Shown: positions 35,401-43,388 of the stretch, piece by piece
Position numbering within the stretch: the first letter of the stretch is position 1
Layout: each line of letters opens with the position of its first letter
Assembly (NCBI GenBank): GCA_964449115.1
Contig: CAYUXW010000009.1
Coordinates: 1 to 61,697 of the forward strand
Length of the DNA: 61,697 bases
Source: UBA1783 sp964449115
GTDB taxonomy: Bacteria; Bacillota_I; Bacilli_A; Erysipelotrichales; Erysipelotrichaceae
Direction: 5' to 3'
Notes under the pieces: generated by a model
The model's database searches: none
Told to the model about the DNA's origin: nothing
The model's input: the letters and a program-made list of their open reading frames with translations, nothing else
Program-made: the position numbers and the translations under genes

Positions 35401-35530
35401 AGTTATAGAACAAAAGAGCCATAGCGAATATATGGTTGTGCTGGCAGCTGTCGTAATTATAGTGAGTCTGGTATTAAATATGTATCGTAAAACATATGTT
35501 AAGAAAGCAAGTAAGGAGGGGCTAAAATAA
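32405..35530 (+). CDS. Exported FG-GAP beta-propeller protein with C-terminal anchor
   Basis: A 1041-residue protein with a signal peptide (about 1-24, KLFSIILAVLIIFSNLYVIKA), a very large outer part, one membrane helix near 1008-1027 and a short basic tail. At least six Ca-binding D-x-[DN]-x-DG-x2-[DE] loops are visible: DVDNDGNAD, DFNMDGVID, DINQDGFVD, DINNDGVKE, DLNNDGYNE, DFNGDGIND, typical of integrin-like FG-GAP propellers. An Ig-like strand set lies just before the helix. The stop codon overlaps the start of an ABC ATPase gene, and a permease follows, so I infer an extracellular sensor or carrier part of that transporter. The ligand is unknown. Confidence 0.75.
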   Translation: MKKLFSIILAVLIIFSNLYVIKAKSIEKLGSEGQIDNAGISYEMTYNNLPSSVYYGINGIDIINEEGKTHFQTEFPVLKLIIINDVDNDGNADFLVFQKVAEFNDQLFVISSKDGRVISSARLTHLATDQYLGNVENNSYILDMRYVEGKVLVLYDYKILNINPEDCSIVYEYENKDNIWDFEVVDGRIYFIDQIGQVGVLDFETGEVIEINVIANKYDVTLRFDENYSLSAQMSLFDIYYDGSQLYVLSEDGYIYLYDFEKNSFDNVPIGLISSEDYQRIISENYGWINGPVHLPVGIYRGNFRGYKVVDDIGTHLLISCYFLDDESLAVDIDYFFTQKYALYNKEDKSITLLGGNVASYKYSKAVFAQYEVDGELKDVITTVFTSEDKRLRVNIFDYEGNQLLQKDVAVDSLYSMSKYNFKYDGNQGYVLEIFSGGVVIIDKKLSSAVYLYDSAYTSMELIKDDYIILSYKVNGITNKIAKYQIDLKTLIWSYELDIKDKNHGFETLKYDDFNMDGVIDVIGVVISYSDKDEPRYSNYIIVDGANGNVLANKKIFLYESYDDKGRKYNVYASSKEVDLIRDLNGDKKKELLIPEGIVASNSWSLKGNVDTYMDTKGFAHPVGDINQDGFVDYISISDTKVEMWTSRVYYTYNVEYKKQSASISMNKDHMNLTYGTVFADINNDGVKEFVLVNKNAAGNQIFDVYDGKTFKKMYSLCKDGVRDYETFALLDIDLNNDGYNEIYHATYYWGTYVIVDGKTGEDLTWINRYEYENIMIKEDYGYTPDYIVSFMIEEKPATGLIKVSDFNGDGINDFAVLKSYYDEEQWRQVSSLMIYDSLTFNLLKEVKLSLNDWAEDYSDVENTERYVIVKIMNERVMLIDLEEFKDIADYNLTGDKFCLINDNTILVSTAQNEAYTIDIGESFTITSKFDEQISNNTILLEWKTAAPYAITSIYDNDVLITKTQDKQLELKLTQGYHRITLVLDDGQGKSSKASFEITVIEQKSHSEYMVVLAAVVIIVSLVLNMYRKTYVKKASKEGLK

Positions 35531-36456
35531 TGAGTGAATATTGTATTGAATTAGAAAACCTAACCAAAAAATTTGGTAAGTTTACTGCAGTAGATAATTT
35601 TAGTCTTAAACTGCCTCCAGGAAAAGTGTATGGAATTATTGGGCCTAATGGAGCTGGCAAATCAACAACGATGGCGATGATTATGGGCTCACTGCATCCA
35701 ACTTCTGGAAAAGGAAATGTTATGGGACATGAATTAGGCAGTAAAGAAGCCCTGCAGGTTTTAGGCTACTCTCCAGAGTTCACCAGTTTTTATGATGATA
35801 TGAGTTGTGTTGAATACTTATGGCATATGGGAACGTTAAGTGGATTATCTAATGAGGAAGCGATGGAAAAGGCAACAAGCTTGATTAAGCAGTATGATTT
35901 GGTTGAACATGCCCATAAAAAGGTAGCTAAGTTTTCTACTGGGATGAAAAAGAAGGTTTCATTGGCTCAAGCGATGATTCATGATCCAAAGATTTTACTA
36001 TTAGATGAGCCAACTGCCAACCTGGATCCAACCAGCAGAATGGAAATACTTAACACTGTTAGATCAATGGTTCAAGATAAAAACCTGACAGTATTAATCA
36101 GTTCCCATGTCTTGACAGAGCTGGAAACGGTTATAGACCATGTTGTTATGATCAATCATGGTAAACTCATCATGGATGAGGATATAAATACAGCTCAAGA
36201 AAAATTCAAACAGGGAGTATTGGTTGTAAGTTGTAGCGATAATGACTTATTGTTTGAAAAACTGGTAGATAAATATCATGTTGAGTTGGCTAAAAGTTCA
36301 ATTAGAATTACTGCCAGTGATGTCAACGATTTAAAGAAAGATGTTGTTAGAGTTATTTTTGAAAATGATTTAGTTCTAAATGTTTTACATGAAGAAGTAT
36401 TATCATTGGATTTGTTGTACAAGCAGGCGCTGGAAGGAGAAAATGGTAATGAATAA
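35530..36456 (+). CDS. ABC transporter ATP-binding protein
   Basis: A 308-residue ATPase of the ABC-2/drug-and-membrane-export class: Walker A GPNGAGKST (about 38-46), signature FSTGMKKKVSLAQAM in place of LSGGQ, Walker B ILLLDEPTANLDP, and the switch His in LISSHV. A C-terminal domain of about 90 residues follows the core, as in gliding-motility/bacitracin-type ATPases. It overlaps the propeller gene by one base and the permease gene by eight. Confidence 0.92.
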   Translation: MSEYCIELENLTKKFGKFTAVDNFSLKLPPGKVYGIIGPNGAGKSTTMAMIMGSLHPTSGKGNVMGHELGSKEALQVLGYSPEFTSFYDDMSCVEYLWHMGTLSGLSNEEAMEKATSLIKQYDLVEHAHKKVAKFSTGMKKKVSLAQAMIHDPKILLLDEPTANLDPTSRMEILNTVRSMVQDKNLTVLISSHVLTELETVIDHVVMINHGKLIMDEDINTAQEKFKQGVLVVSCSDNDLLFEKLVDKYHVELAKSSIRITASDVNDLKKDVVRVIFENDLVLNVLHEEVLSLDLLYKQALEGENGNE

Positions 36457-37357
36457 AATATTTTCGAGAACATTAGAGACAACACTAAAAAAAGTTAGTA
36501 TCATTGTCAGTGCTGTTATTGGAATTATAGTTGCTTCGATTATTATTTCAGTTGGAAAAAATAATCAAATAACCAATGTTTATCATGTTTTACTGGAAAA
36601 TAATCTGTCTTTACAGCATTTACTTGTTTTCTTTGTCATTGACGGGTTTCTTTTAATGACTCTGACAATTTCTAATGCCAGCGGACTTATTGCCAGTGAA
36701 GTGCATGAAGGAACATTCAAACTACTGGCAGCGAAGCCAAATTCAAGAAGTCAGATTTTGCTGGGTAAAATACTTGGAACAATTGCTGGATTAGTCATAT
36801 TGCTATTAGTAGCACTGCTTTCTTATTATTCAATGATAGTAATTGCTCATGGCATTGATGGGAATGTTATTAAAGAAATGATTTCATTTTTCCCAATGTA
36901 TTTTATGTACGGAATTTTTGTTATCTTATTTTTTACAGGAGTATCGACCTTCTTAAGCAGTATGTTCAAAAGAAAACTTACTGCTATGTTACCATTATTG
37001 GTAATTGTTATTGTTATGTTGGGATTCTTCCCAATTCAGAGATTTATGTCAGCAATCAGGGGCGGCACCACTATAACAGTAATTAAATATATTGACCTAA
37101 ATTATCATTTTGCCCTGATTTTTAAATTTTTTGTTGAAATGGTGGAAACAATTAAACCAGATGAAATCTTTGCCTATCTGATGAATTTGTTCTCTGTTAG
37201 AACACTGGATCCAGATGTTACAAGAATTGAGTGGGGTGGAAAGATATTATTAGCTAACGATTCACTATCAGCGCTTCCAATAATCCTGTTTTATGGAGTT
37301 GTAGCTGTAGCTAGTTATATTTCATCATTTGCGATAGTTAAGAAAAAAGATATTTAA
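36449..37357 (+). CDS. ABC-2 type transporter permease
   Basis: A 302-residue membrane protein with six predicted helices (first about 14-34, then pairs around 60-80, 105-130, 145-165, 180-200 and the last near 275-295) and the ABC-2 features E-x-x-x-G-T-F-K-L-L-A-x-K-P-x-S-R after helix 2. I placed the start at ATG 36449, nine bases after AAGGAG; an ATG at 36443 is too close to it. It is the last gene of the propeller-ABC operon. Confidence 0.88.
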   Translation: MNKIFSRTLETTLKKVSIIVSAVIGIIVASIIISVGKNNQITNVYHVLLENNLSLQHLLVFFVIDGFLLMTLTISNASGLIASEVHEGTFKLLAAKPNSRSQILLGKILGTIAGLVILLLVALLSYYSMIVIAHGIDGNVIKEMISFFPMYFMYGIFVILFFTGVSTFLSSMFKRKLTAMLPLLVIVIVMLGFFPIQRFMSAIRGGTTITVIKYIDLNYHFALIFKFFVEMVETIKPDEIFAYLMNLFSVRTLDPDVTRIEWGGKILLANDSLSALPIILFYGVVAVASYISSFAIVKKKDI

Positions 37358-37361
37358 TAAA

Positions 37362-37398
37362 TAAGACTACCTGTTTATCAGTAAATGGGTAGTTTTTT
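37362..37398 (+). terminator. Intrinsic terminator of the propeller-ABC operon
   Basis: ACTACC (37366-37371) pairs with GGTAGT (37388-37393); TTTA and TAAA extend the stem; seven T follow. Confidence 0.8.
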
Positions 37399-37479
37399 TC
37401 TTAAGCATTTAACGGTAATTGAATATAGATAAATTATGTTATAATCATACATAGTGACTATGAAAAAGAGGTAATCTTA

Positions 37480-38358
37480 ATGAATATGCTTATTTCAGTA
37501 AATAAATATTATTTGGATAAAGTACAGACAATGCTGTTTTCTTTATCATTACAGACAAATGAAGATGTAACTGTTTATCTGATGAATCATTCTTTAAATA
37601 ATGATGATGTATCTAATTTAAAGGAATATGTAGAAAATAAATGTAATTTCAACTTTGTAGAAATTGATGTGAAAAAAACGGCATTAGATAATCTACCGGT
37701 ATATCTTCACATGAGCATAGAAACATACTATAGATTGTTGGCTCAATTTTTATTACCTGCTAGTGTTGATAGAATTTTATGGCTTGATGCTGATATTATT
37801 ATTCTTAAGGATATAACAGATTTTTATTATCAGGATTTTGCTGGTCAACTACTTGTTGGTTGTCCAGATGTTAATTACAATCGAGATGATATACTGGAAA
37901 TTAAAGAAAAGATAGGAATTTCAAAACAACATATTTACTTTAATGCTGGAGTCATTTTGTTTAATCTGGAACAAATGAGAACGGAAACAAGTGAAAAAGA
38001 AATAGTAAACACATGTCAAAAGCTGCAATCTAAAGTTGTTTATATGGATCAGGATATATTAAATTATCTCTATCAAGATAAAGTAAAATATGAAGACTCA
38101 GAAAAGTTTAATTTCCAATTAACCAACAAGCATTCTATTGAAGAAATAAATATAGATAAAATCCATATTCTACATTATTCAGGTCCAAGAAAACCTTGGA
38201 ATTATAAAGATTTGAACAAGAGTTCAAAATATTATTGGGATATCAGAATAAAACAGGGATATCTTTTGGAATATTTAAAGGTTATGATTTCTTCATTAAA
38301 CTATAGAGTTATTGATAAAATTAAACGAATTTTTAGAAGAAAAGTAAATTTAATATAA
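37480..38358 (+). CDS. GT8 family glycosyltransferase, copy 1
   Basis: A 292-residue GT-A fold enzyme of family 8: N-terminal MLISVNKYYLDKVQTMLFSL, the metal site WLDADIIILKD with D103-x-D105, FNAGVILFNLEQMR, DQDILNYLY, and the C-terminal HYSGPRKPWNY. The family uses UDP-sugars and retains anomeric configuration; the acceptor is unknown. A basic, hydrophobic tail (about 260-292) suggests membrane association. GAGGT precedes the start. It is followed by a near-copy. Confidence 0.9.
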   Translation: MNMLISVNKYYLDKVQTMLFSLSLQTNEDVTVYLMNHSLNNDDVSNLKEYVENKCNFNFVEIDVKKTALDNLPVYLHMSIETYYRLLAQFLLPASVDRILWLDADIIILKDITDFYYQDFAGQLLVGCPDVNYNRDDILEIKEKIGISKQHIYFNAGVILFNLEQMRTETSEKEIVNTCQKLQSKVVYMDQDILNYLYQDKVKYEDSEKFNFQLTNKHSIEEINIDKIHILHYSGPRKPWNYKDLNKSSKYYWDIRIKQGYLLEYLKVMISSLNYRVIDKIKRIFRRKVNLI

Positions 38359-38396
38359 TTTAATTGTCAATTTGACTGGGAAAAATGGTGATAATA

Positions 38397-39260
38397 ATGA
38401 ATATACTTATTTCAGTAAATAAATATTATTTGGATAAAGCACAGACAATGCTGTTTTCTTTATCATTACAGATAAATGAAGATGTAACTGTTTATCTGAT
38501 AAATCATTCTTTAAATAATGATGATGTTTCTAGTTTAAAAGAATATTTAAAAAGTAAATGTAATTTTAACTTTGTAGAAATAGATGTCAGAAATACACCT
38601 CTTGATAATTTTCCTGTTCCTTTGCACTTCAGTGTAGAAGCTTACTATAGATTGCTGGCGCAGTTTTTATTGCCTGATAGTATTGACAGAGTATTGTGGC
38701 TGGATGCTGATATTATCATCCTTAAGGATATTAGCGATTTCTATCATCAGGATTTTGAAGATAAAGTACTTATAGTTTGCCCTGATGTAAATCATGACAG
38801 GGAAGACATATATGAAATAAAAAAATCAATTGGTATTTCTTTTGATCATACATATTTTAATTCTGGTGTGAGTATTTTCAACTTAAAAAAATTAAGAGAA
38901 GAAACCAGTAAAGAAGAAATAGTAGAAATATGTAGAAGATTAAAAGATAAACTGGTTTATGTAGATCAGGACATACTAAACTATCTCTATCAAAACAAAG
39001 TAAAATATGAAAACCCCAAAAAACACAACTTTCAATTAACTAACAAAAATGCTGTTAATGAAATTAATATAGATGAAATTCATATACTGCATTATTCCGG
39101 TCCAAGAAAGCCCTGGAATTATAGAGACTTAAATAGGAGTTCAAAATATTATTGGGACATCAGAATAAAACAGGGATATATTTTAGAATATTTAAAAGTT
39201 ATGATTTCTTCATTTTTCTATAGAGCTATTAGAAAAATTAAACGAACTTTATTTAAGTAA
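38397..39260 (+). CDS. GT8 family glycosyltransferase, copy 2
   Basis: A 287-residue paralogue of the preceding enzyme, alike almost residue by residue (MNILISVNKYYLDKAQTMLFSL, WLDADIIILKD, FNSGVSIFNLKKLR, DQDILNYLY, HYSGPRKPWNY). The DNA is nearly identical at the 5' end, so the duplication looks recent; the acceptor-side segments (about 118-160) differ more. By alignment with copy 1 the start is ATG 38397, not the ATG at 38385. The two lie 38 bases apart, in one transcript. Confidence 0.9.
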   Translation: MNILISVNKYYLDKAQTMLFSLSLQINEDVTVYLINHSLNNDDVSSLKEYLKSKCNFNFVEIDVRNTPLDNFPVPLHFSVEAYYRLLAQFLLPDSIDRVLWLDADIIILKDISDFYHQDFEDKVLIVCPDVNHDREDIYEIKKSIGISFDHTYFNSGVSIFNLKKLREETSKEEIVEICRRLKDKLVYVDQDILNYLYQNKVKYENPKKHNFQLTNKNAVNEINIDEIHILHYSGPRKPWNYRDLNRSSKYYWDIRIKQGYILEYLKVMISSFFYRAIRKIKRTLFK

Positions 39261-39264
39261 AATA

Positions 39265-39311
39265 AAAAGACTATCTAATACCATATTAATGGTAAAATCA
39301 GATAGTCTTTT
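39265..39311. terminator. Bidirectional terminator with nested hairpin
   Basis: AAAAGACTATCT (39265-39276) pairs perfectly with AGATAGTCTTTT (39300-39311). The loop holds its own TACCAT-ATTA-ATGGTA hairpin. It separates the glycosyltransferases from the convergent 39316 gene. Confidence 0.85.
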
Positions 39312-39315
39312 GTTT

Positions 39316-40191
39316 TTACAAATCTATTGGAGTTGAGATAGGAGCATCCAATAACTCAGGATTTTCCAAAAGATGCTTGAATATAGCTAAACTTTTCATA
39401 AAATAGAAACCATCAGCAATTCTCTCATCGATAGTAAAGGAAATCTTGACAGCATCCTTCATTTCATATGTTCCATCATCATTGAAAAAAGGCATTTTTC
39501 TAACTTTATTAATTAGGACAAAGACTGAACCAGTACTCCAGTTAATCAGGTGATGATATTCAGCATCCATGTTGATAGATCCCAAATTAGAAACAAAGGC
39601 AGTTGTTCGATAAGGGTCAACATCCAATATAACTTTTGGCAGTTTATCATAGTAATCCAAAGTAAACAGCAGCTTAGTTACAATTTTTAATAAAGGACGA
39701 GGAATCTTGGTCAAAAAAGCCATGACATTAGTAGTGTCGTCTTGGATTTCCTCGGTTTTAATTTTGTAAACCTCTGCACATATTTTATTATGGATTTGTT
39801 CAGCGATAGATTCATCATTGTCGTCAACTTTTATAATAACCAGTGATTCAGCAGCATCATCAACAAATTTATTTTTAGCCGTGAAAGAGAAGGAAATATC
39901 CTTTCGATCATAGAATCTATGTCCAATAGTATATCTGTTCATTAAAGGACGCAAATAAACAGTTTTGGCTAATGCAGCTAAAATGACATGAAAGTAAGTA
40001 TATTTATACTGAGCTGTTTCATTTTTTTCTTTCATGTATTTGACGATATTGGTCATATCGAAAACATCACATAATACAGCTTCATTATCAGCTCTACCTC
40101 CCATAATATAAGGCATCATCATATGCATGGGATCATGTTCTTCTACAAGATAACCATCTCTTCTATCTTTTTTATTTGTTTTTCTAGTCAT
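39316..40191 (-). CDS. E2/CAT-like acyltransferase-fold protein lacking the active-site His
   Basis: A 291-residue protein with the fold pattern of the catalytic domain of 2-oxoacid dehydrogenase E2 and chloramphenicol acetyltransferase. It has no lipoyl domain. The active-site motif HxxxDG (DHRxxDG in E2) reads D255-E256-R-I-A-D260-G, so the catalytic His is Glu. The motif D-P-Y-R-T-T-A-F-V-S-N-L-G and W-x3-S-V-F-V-L fit the family. Without His the usual acyl transfer is unlikely; a different reaction or a binding role must be considered. No E1 or E3 gene is near. Confidence 0.75.
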   Translation of the reverse strand: MTRKTNKKDRRDGYLVEEHDPMHMMMPYIMGGRADNEAVLCDVFDMTNIVKYMKEKNETAQYKYTYFHVILAALAKTVYLRPLMNRYTIGHRFYDRKDISFSFTAKNKFVDDAAESLVIIKVDDNDESIAEQIHNKICAEVYKIKTEEIQDDTTNVMAFLTKIPRPLLKIVTKLLFTLDYYDKLPKVILDVDPYRTTAFVSNLGSINMDAEYHHLINWSTGSVFVLINKVRKMPFFNDDGTYEMKDAVKISFTIDERIADGFYFMKSLAIFKHLLENPELLDAPISTPIDL

Positions 40192-40276
40192 ATATACCTC
40201 TCATTTAATATGTTTTATAATACACCAAAGAAAAGTTTATGACAATTAAAAGAAAAATGGATACTTGTTGTACCCA

Positions 40277-40747
40277 TTAGATTTCATAAATTCTTTTAAT
40301 TTTCTGCACTTTAATTGGCTTATCTCGCCAGTCAGTTTGGCAATTGGCAATTTTGTCAACTACTTCAAGACCTTCAACAACTTTACCAAAAGCAGCATAA
40401 GAACCATCTAAATGTGGTGAATCATGATGCATAATAAAAAACTGTGAAGAAGCACTGTCCATGTTTTGACTTCTAGCCATAGAAATAACACCTCTGGTGT
40501 GTTTTAATGGATTGTTAATACCATTTTCTAAAAACTCACCTTTTATTTTTTCAGTACTTCCACCCATTCCTGTTCCTGTCGGATCTCCACCTTGAATCAT
40601 AAATCCTTTAATAACTCGATGGAAAATCAATCCATCATAGAACTTCTGGCTAACCAGTTTTTTAAAGTTGGCTGTAGTAATTGGTGCAGCAGTTTCATCT
40701 AACTGTAATTTGATGATGCCTCCATCATTCATTTCAATAACAATCAT
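40277..40747 (-). CDS. Cyclophilin-type peptidyl-prolyl isomerase
   Basis: A 156-residue cytoplasmic cyclophilin: FHRVIKGFMIQGGDPTGTGMGG holds the catalytic Arg and Phe/Met/Gln of the family; SQFFIMHHDSPHLDGSYAAFGKV is the second half of the pocket (W replaced by H in the drug loop, as in many bacteria). No signal peptide is present. It follows smpB by two bases and is probably co-transcribed with it. Confidence 0.94.
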   Translation of the reverse strand: MIVIEMNDGGIIKLQLDETAAPITTANFKKLVSQKFYDGLIFHRVIKGFMIQGGDPTGTGMGGSTEKIKGEFLENGINNPLKHTRGVISMARSQNMDSASSQFFIMHHDSPHLDGSYAAFGKVVEGLEVVDKIANCQTDWRDKPIKVQKIKRIYEI

Positions 40748-40749
40748 AT

Positions 40750-41196
40750 TTATCTCACTTTCATTGCTTTATCGATTTCTCTTTTCATGTCTTTTTCTTT
40801 CAGGGCTTGACGTTTGTCATAGAGAGCCTTACCTTTTGCCAGGGCAATTTCCAGTTTACACAAACCTTTCTTGATATACATTCTGGTAGGAACAATAGTA
40901 TATCCTTTAACTGAGACAGCTCTTTTTAAATTGCGAATCTCGTATCTATGTAATAGTAATTTTCGGTTTCTTTTTTCTTCGTGATTAAAAATATTACCAT
41001 GGTCATAAGCGGAAATATGCATATCAATAACAAAAGCTTCATTACCAATGAAGTCAATATAAGCTTCCTTTAATTGAACGCGCCCTTGACGAATACTTTT
41101 TATTTCTGTTCCAGTTAATTGAATTCCAGCTTCATAAAATTCTTCCAGAAAATATTCGTGTCTGGCTTGTCGGTTTACCGCAATATTTTTTTCCAT
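40750..41196 (-). CDS. smpB: SsrA-binding protein SmpB
   Basis: Partner of tmRNA in rescue of stalled ribosomes. The 148-residue protein has VNRQARHEYFLEEFYEAGIQLTGTEIKSIRQGRVQLKEAYIDF and the basic tail KKDMKREIDKAMK-like end, normal for the family. AGAGG lies seven bases before ATG 41196. The tmRNA gene, often close by, was not seen in this window. rnr, which usually sits between secG and smpB, is missing here and lies at 44112 on the other strand. Confidence 0.96.
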   Translation of the reverse strand: MEKNIAVNRQARHEYFLEEFYEAGIQLTGTEIKSIRQGRVQLKEAYIDFIGNEAFVIDMHISAYDHGNIFNHEEKRNRKLLLHRYEIRNLKRAVSVKGYTIVPTRMYIKKGLCKLEIALAKGKALYDKRQALKEKDMKREIDKAMKVR

Positions 41197-41211
41197 AAAA
41201 AAACCTCTGAT

Positions 41212-41238
41212 AAAAAAAGAACTGTTGAGTCCTTTTTT
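41212..41238 (-). terminator. Terminator between secG and smpB
   Basis: On the minus strand AAAAAAGGACT-CAAC-AGTTCTTTTTTT forms a stem with a G-T pair and a T-run. It overlaps the secG stop codon, so smpB probably has its own promoter or depends on read-through. Confidence 0.7.
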
Positions 41239-41470
41239 AGTTTTGTGTAACGATTAACTTAACAATTACCAAGATAAAGAATACGACTGCTGAAACTAGA
41301 GTTAATGTAGAAATAACTTTTTCAGGTCCTCTTTCTTTTAAGTTGCTAAAAAGATTTAAGCCACCACTTCCACCAGTGAAAGCAGCACTGACACCAGCTG
41401 ACTTTCCACTTTGTAAAAGAACTAGAAGAATAATAAATACCGCAACTACCATAATAAGAATATCTAACAT
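41237..41470 (-). CDS. secG: Preprotein translocase subunit SecG
   Basis: A 77-residue membrane protein with two helices (about 2-20 and 55-74) joined by the loop LLQSGKSAGVSAAFTGGSGGLNLFSNLKERG, the conserved SecG linker. It stimulates SecYEG translocation. GGAGCC precedes the start on the minus strand. It is followed by a terminator and then smpB. Confidence 0.94.
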   Translation of the reverse strand: MLDILIMVVAVFIILLVLLQSGKSAGVSAAFTGGSGGLNLFSNLKERGPEKVISTLTLVSAVVFFILVIVKLIVTQN

Positions 41471-41566
41471 ACTACGCGGCTCCTTTCGATAAATGCTTTT
41501 ATATTATAACAAATCATTAATGCTAATTCAAATAATATTATAAATAGTAAAATTTTTTCCTAAGGT

Positions 41567-41598
41567 ATAAAAAAGACCAGTTATTTAAAACTGATCTT
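41567..41598 (-). terminator. Terminator of the TROVE/DUF2828 gene
   Basis: On the minus strand AAGATCAGTT pairs with AACTGGTCTT (one G-T), followed by a T-run. The stem overlaps the gene's stop codon. Confidence 0.75.
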
Positions 41599-43048
41599 AG
41601 ATGGTAACTACATCATATTGTGGGTCATTTAAGGCTTTTAGCATTATTTCATATGGTGTCAGATTCAAACCATCAATAACCAACTTAAAAGTAGAGACAG
41701 ATTGTCCAGAAACCAGCTGAACATTCGGATTGTCTTTAAAGCTATGGTAAGTATCGTGTCTGCTGTCAACATTCCAGAAAACAACATTAGGAATCACATA
41801 TCCCTGCTGGGCAAATCTATCTTTCATTTCATCATAGAAATTTAAGTTTCCACCTTTAATATAATAGGAATCAATTTCCATGTCAGAAATAATGATTAGA
41901 GATTTTGGCAGATCCTGTTGTGAACATTTTGTTTCTACAGCTGTTTGAAGTATAGCCATAAATGCTGATTCTAAATTGGTATTATAACCGATATTATGAT
42001 TTTCTACATATCTAACTTTATCAAATAAAGTAGTGCCTTTTACATGGACAATTTCAGGAATAGCACTGAAAGTCATGTATCTGCCAGCAAATGGACCTTT
42101 ATTTCTTTCGGCAAAATAGATTGCCAGACCAATAGAAGTAGCTATAGGTCTACCCCACATTGATCCAGAAACATCGGCCATAACCAGAAAATTATTTTCT
42201 CCACTTACATAATTTGGTAAAGCATTCCATTGCAGCTCCAAGACATCATTTTTTTCATTTCCATAGAATATTTTTTCAACGATGTCATAAGGATATAAGG
42301 TGCCTGATTTGATGGTAGTCTTACCTGCTTTAACCGCATCAATATATTCCTGGAACCTGATTTCGTCTCTATTGTAGAAAGCTTTTCTATATTTATTCAT
42401 AGCATTAGATGGTACATTTGGATAATTTATTTTTTCCCATTCTTCAGCTGTCATATCTACTTCAACTACTTTCAGATAAGCTCTTAATTCGGTTAACATT
42501 TTTCGATAGTCTTTGTAGCTCATATTCCAGGCTTTGGCAAATCTTTTCGCTAAAGCGACAGTTTCCCTGCTGCTGGTTGAAATTGATGGCATCCACTTGG
42601 CAAGCAGTGAAATTGACTTGTTTTCTTTGGCGTTTTTAATATCTTCATCCAATTGTTCTTTTATCAGTTGTACCATTTCTTTTTCCACAGAAGTATCAAA
42701 TAGAACAAACAAATCATCCCATCTGCCAAAATGAGGAATCAAATGCAGATTTTTTAAGACAATAGAAGGGTTAATTTCCTCCAATTCTTTCAGCATGTAT
42801 CTGAAAGTATTCCTTTCGCCTAAACCACCACGAATATTTCTGGTATAAAAGGCTAGTTTAGTCGCTAAAAGAGCATCCTCAGAGAATGCTAAATTAAACT
42901 TTAATCTGATGTCATCTTCATCTCTGGTTCTTAATGCTCCACTGATGGCAAATAAGTCCACTAAACTTGAAGTTGTGGTGTCAACCGCATAAGCTAGATT
43001 TTCAGTCAATGTACCGGCGGTTCTTTTTTCTAATTCATCTATAAACAT
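41597..43048 (-). CDS. TROVE-like (DUF2828) RNA-binding protein with vWA domain
   Basis: A 483-residue protein in the two-part build of Ro60/Rsr-type proteins: an N-terminal helical-repeat TROVE-like ring (RNIRGGLGERNTFRYMLKEL, NLHLIPHFGRWDDLFVLFD, YRKMLTELRAYLKVVEVDM, NVPSNAMNKYRKAF) and a C-terminal von Willebrand A domain with the metal site MADVSGSM, a Thr in NTNLESA and the third-loop IISDMEID. The DUF2828 subfamily is related to TROVE; Ro60 proteins bind Y RNAs and misfolded RNAs and help RNA decay. AAGAGGT lies seven bases before the ATG. A structured RNA element ends 13 bases upstream of it, with a second copy further up. Confidence 0.85.
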   Translation of the reverse strand: MFIDELEKRTAGTLTENLAYAVDTTTSSLVDLFAISGALRTRDEDDIRLKFNLAFSEDALLATKLAFYTRNIRGGLGERNTFRYMLKELEEINPSIVLKNLHLIPHFGRWDDLFVLFDTSVEKEMVQLIKEQLDEDIKNAKENKSISLLAKWMPSISTSSRETVALAKRFAKAWNMSYKDYRKMLTELRAYLKVVEVDMTAEEWEKINYPNVPSNAMNKYRKAFYNRDEIRFQEYIDAVKAGKTTIKSGTLYPYDIVEKIFYGNEKNDVLELQWNALPNYVSGENNFLVMADVSGSMWGRPIATSIGLAIYFAERNKGPFAGRYMTFSAIPEIVHVKGTTLFDKVRYVENHNIGYNTNLESAFMAILQTAVETKCSQQDLPKSLIIISDMEIDSYYIKGGNLNFYDEMKDRFAQQGYVIPNVVFWNVDSRHDTYHSFKDNPNVQLVSGQSVSTFKLVIDGLNLTPYEIMLKALNDPQYDVVTI

Positions 43049-43060
43049 AATACCTCTTTT

Positions 43061-43124
43061 CCGAGACGCAAATCTTCTACCGAACGAAAATTACCAAAGT
43101 TTTTGCAGTTCACGCGCCTCTATT
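43061..43124 (-). ncRNA. Structured RNA element, copy 1, in the TROVE gene leader
   Basis: Read on the minus strand, GAGGCGC (43120-43114) can pair with GCGUCUC (43069-43063), enclosing about 44 bases. The flanks GUGAACUGCAA, AUUUUCGUU and AGAAGAUUU are the same in copy 2, while the middle differs in sequence and length, as expected of a conserved RNA with a free loop. Its 3' arm ends just before the ribosome site of the TROVE-like gene. It may be a cis-acting leader element, or a Y-RNA-like partner of the protein. I match it to no known riboswitch class. Confidence 0.55.
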
Positions 43125-43201
43125 AATATTTATTTTTAAATAATAACTTACGATGCCAGTAACTTAAAATTAAAATTACAGCAAGATTTTTGTATAGAAT
43201 A

Positions 43202-43232
43202 ATAATAGCACAAATAAAATAAATGATGTCAA
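43202..43232 (-). promoter_or_regulatory. Promoter for the TROVE-like gene
   Basis: On the minus strand TTGACA (43232-43227), 19-base spacer, TATTAT (43207-43202). Transcripts would carry element copy 1 in a leader of about 150 bases. The spacer is longer than ideal. Confidence 0.45.
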
Positions 43233-43345
43233 CTTAATGATAAAAAAAAGAGAAACCATATAAAAGGAATCTGGTAGACTGTTGCATAGTTTTTAATTAA
43301 AGTATAAATGATCATTAATTAATCTATAAATATAATACAATATTT

Positions 43346-43373
43346 CGAGACGCGTTTTTATGCGAAACGAAGC
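43346..43373 (-). repeat. Partial third copy of the RNA element (3' arm)
   Basis: On the minus strand the segment begins GCUUCGUUUCGC and ends ACGCGUCUCG, matching the 3' half of the other copies. Its CGCGUCUC (43354-43347) can pair with all eight bases of GAGGCGCG at the 5' end of copy 2. Confidence 0.5.
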
Positions 43374-43388
43374 TGATTGCTCAACTTA

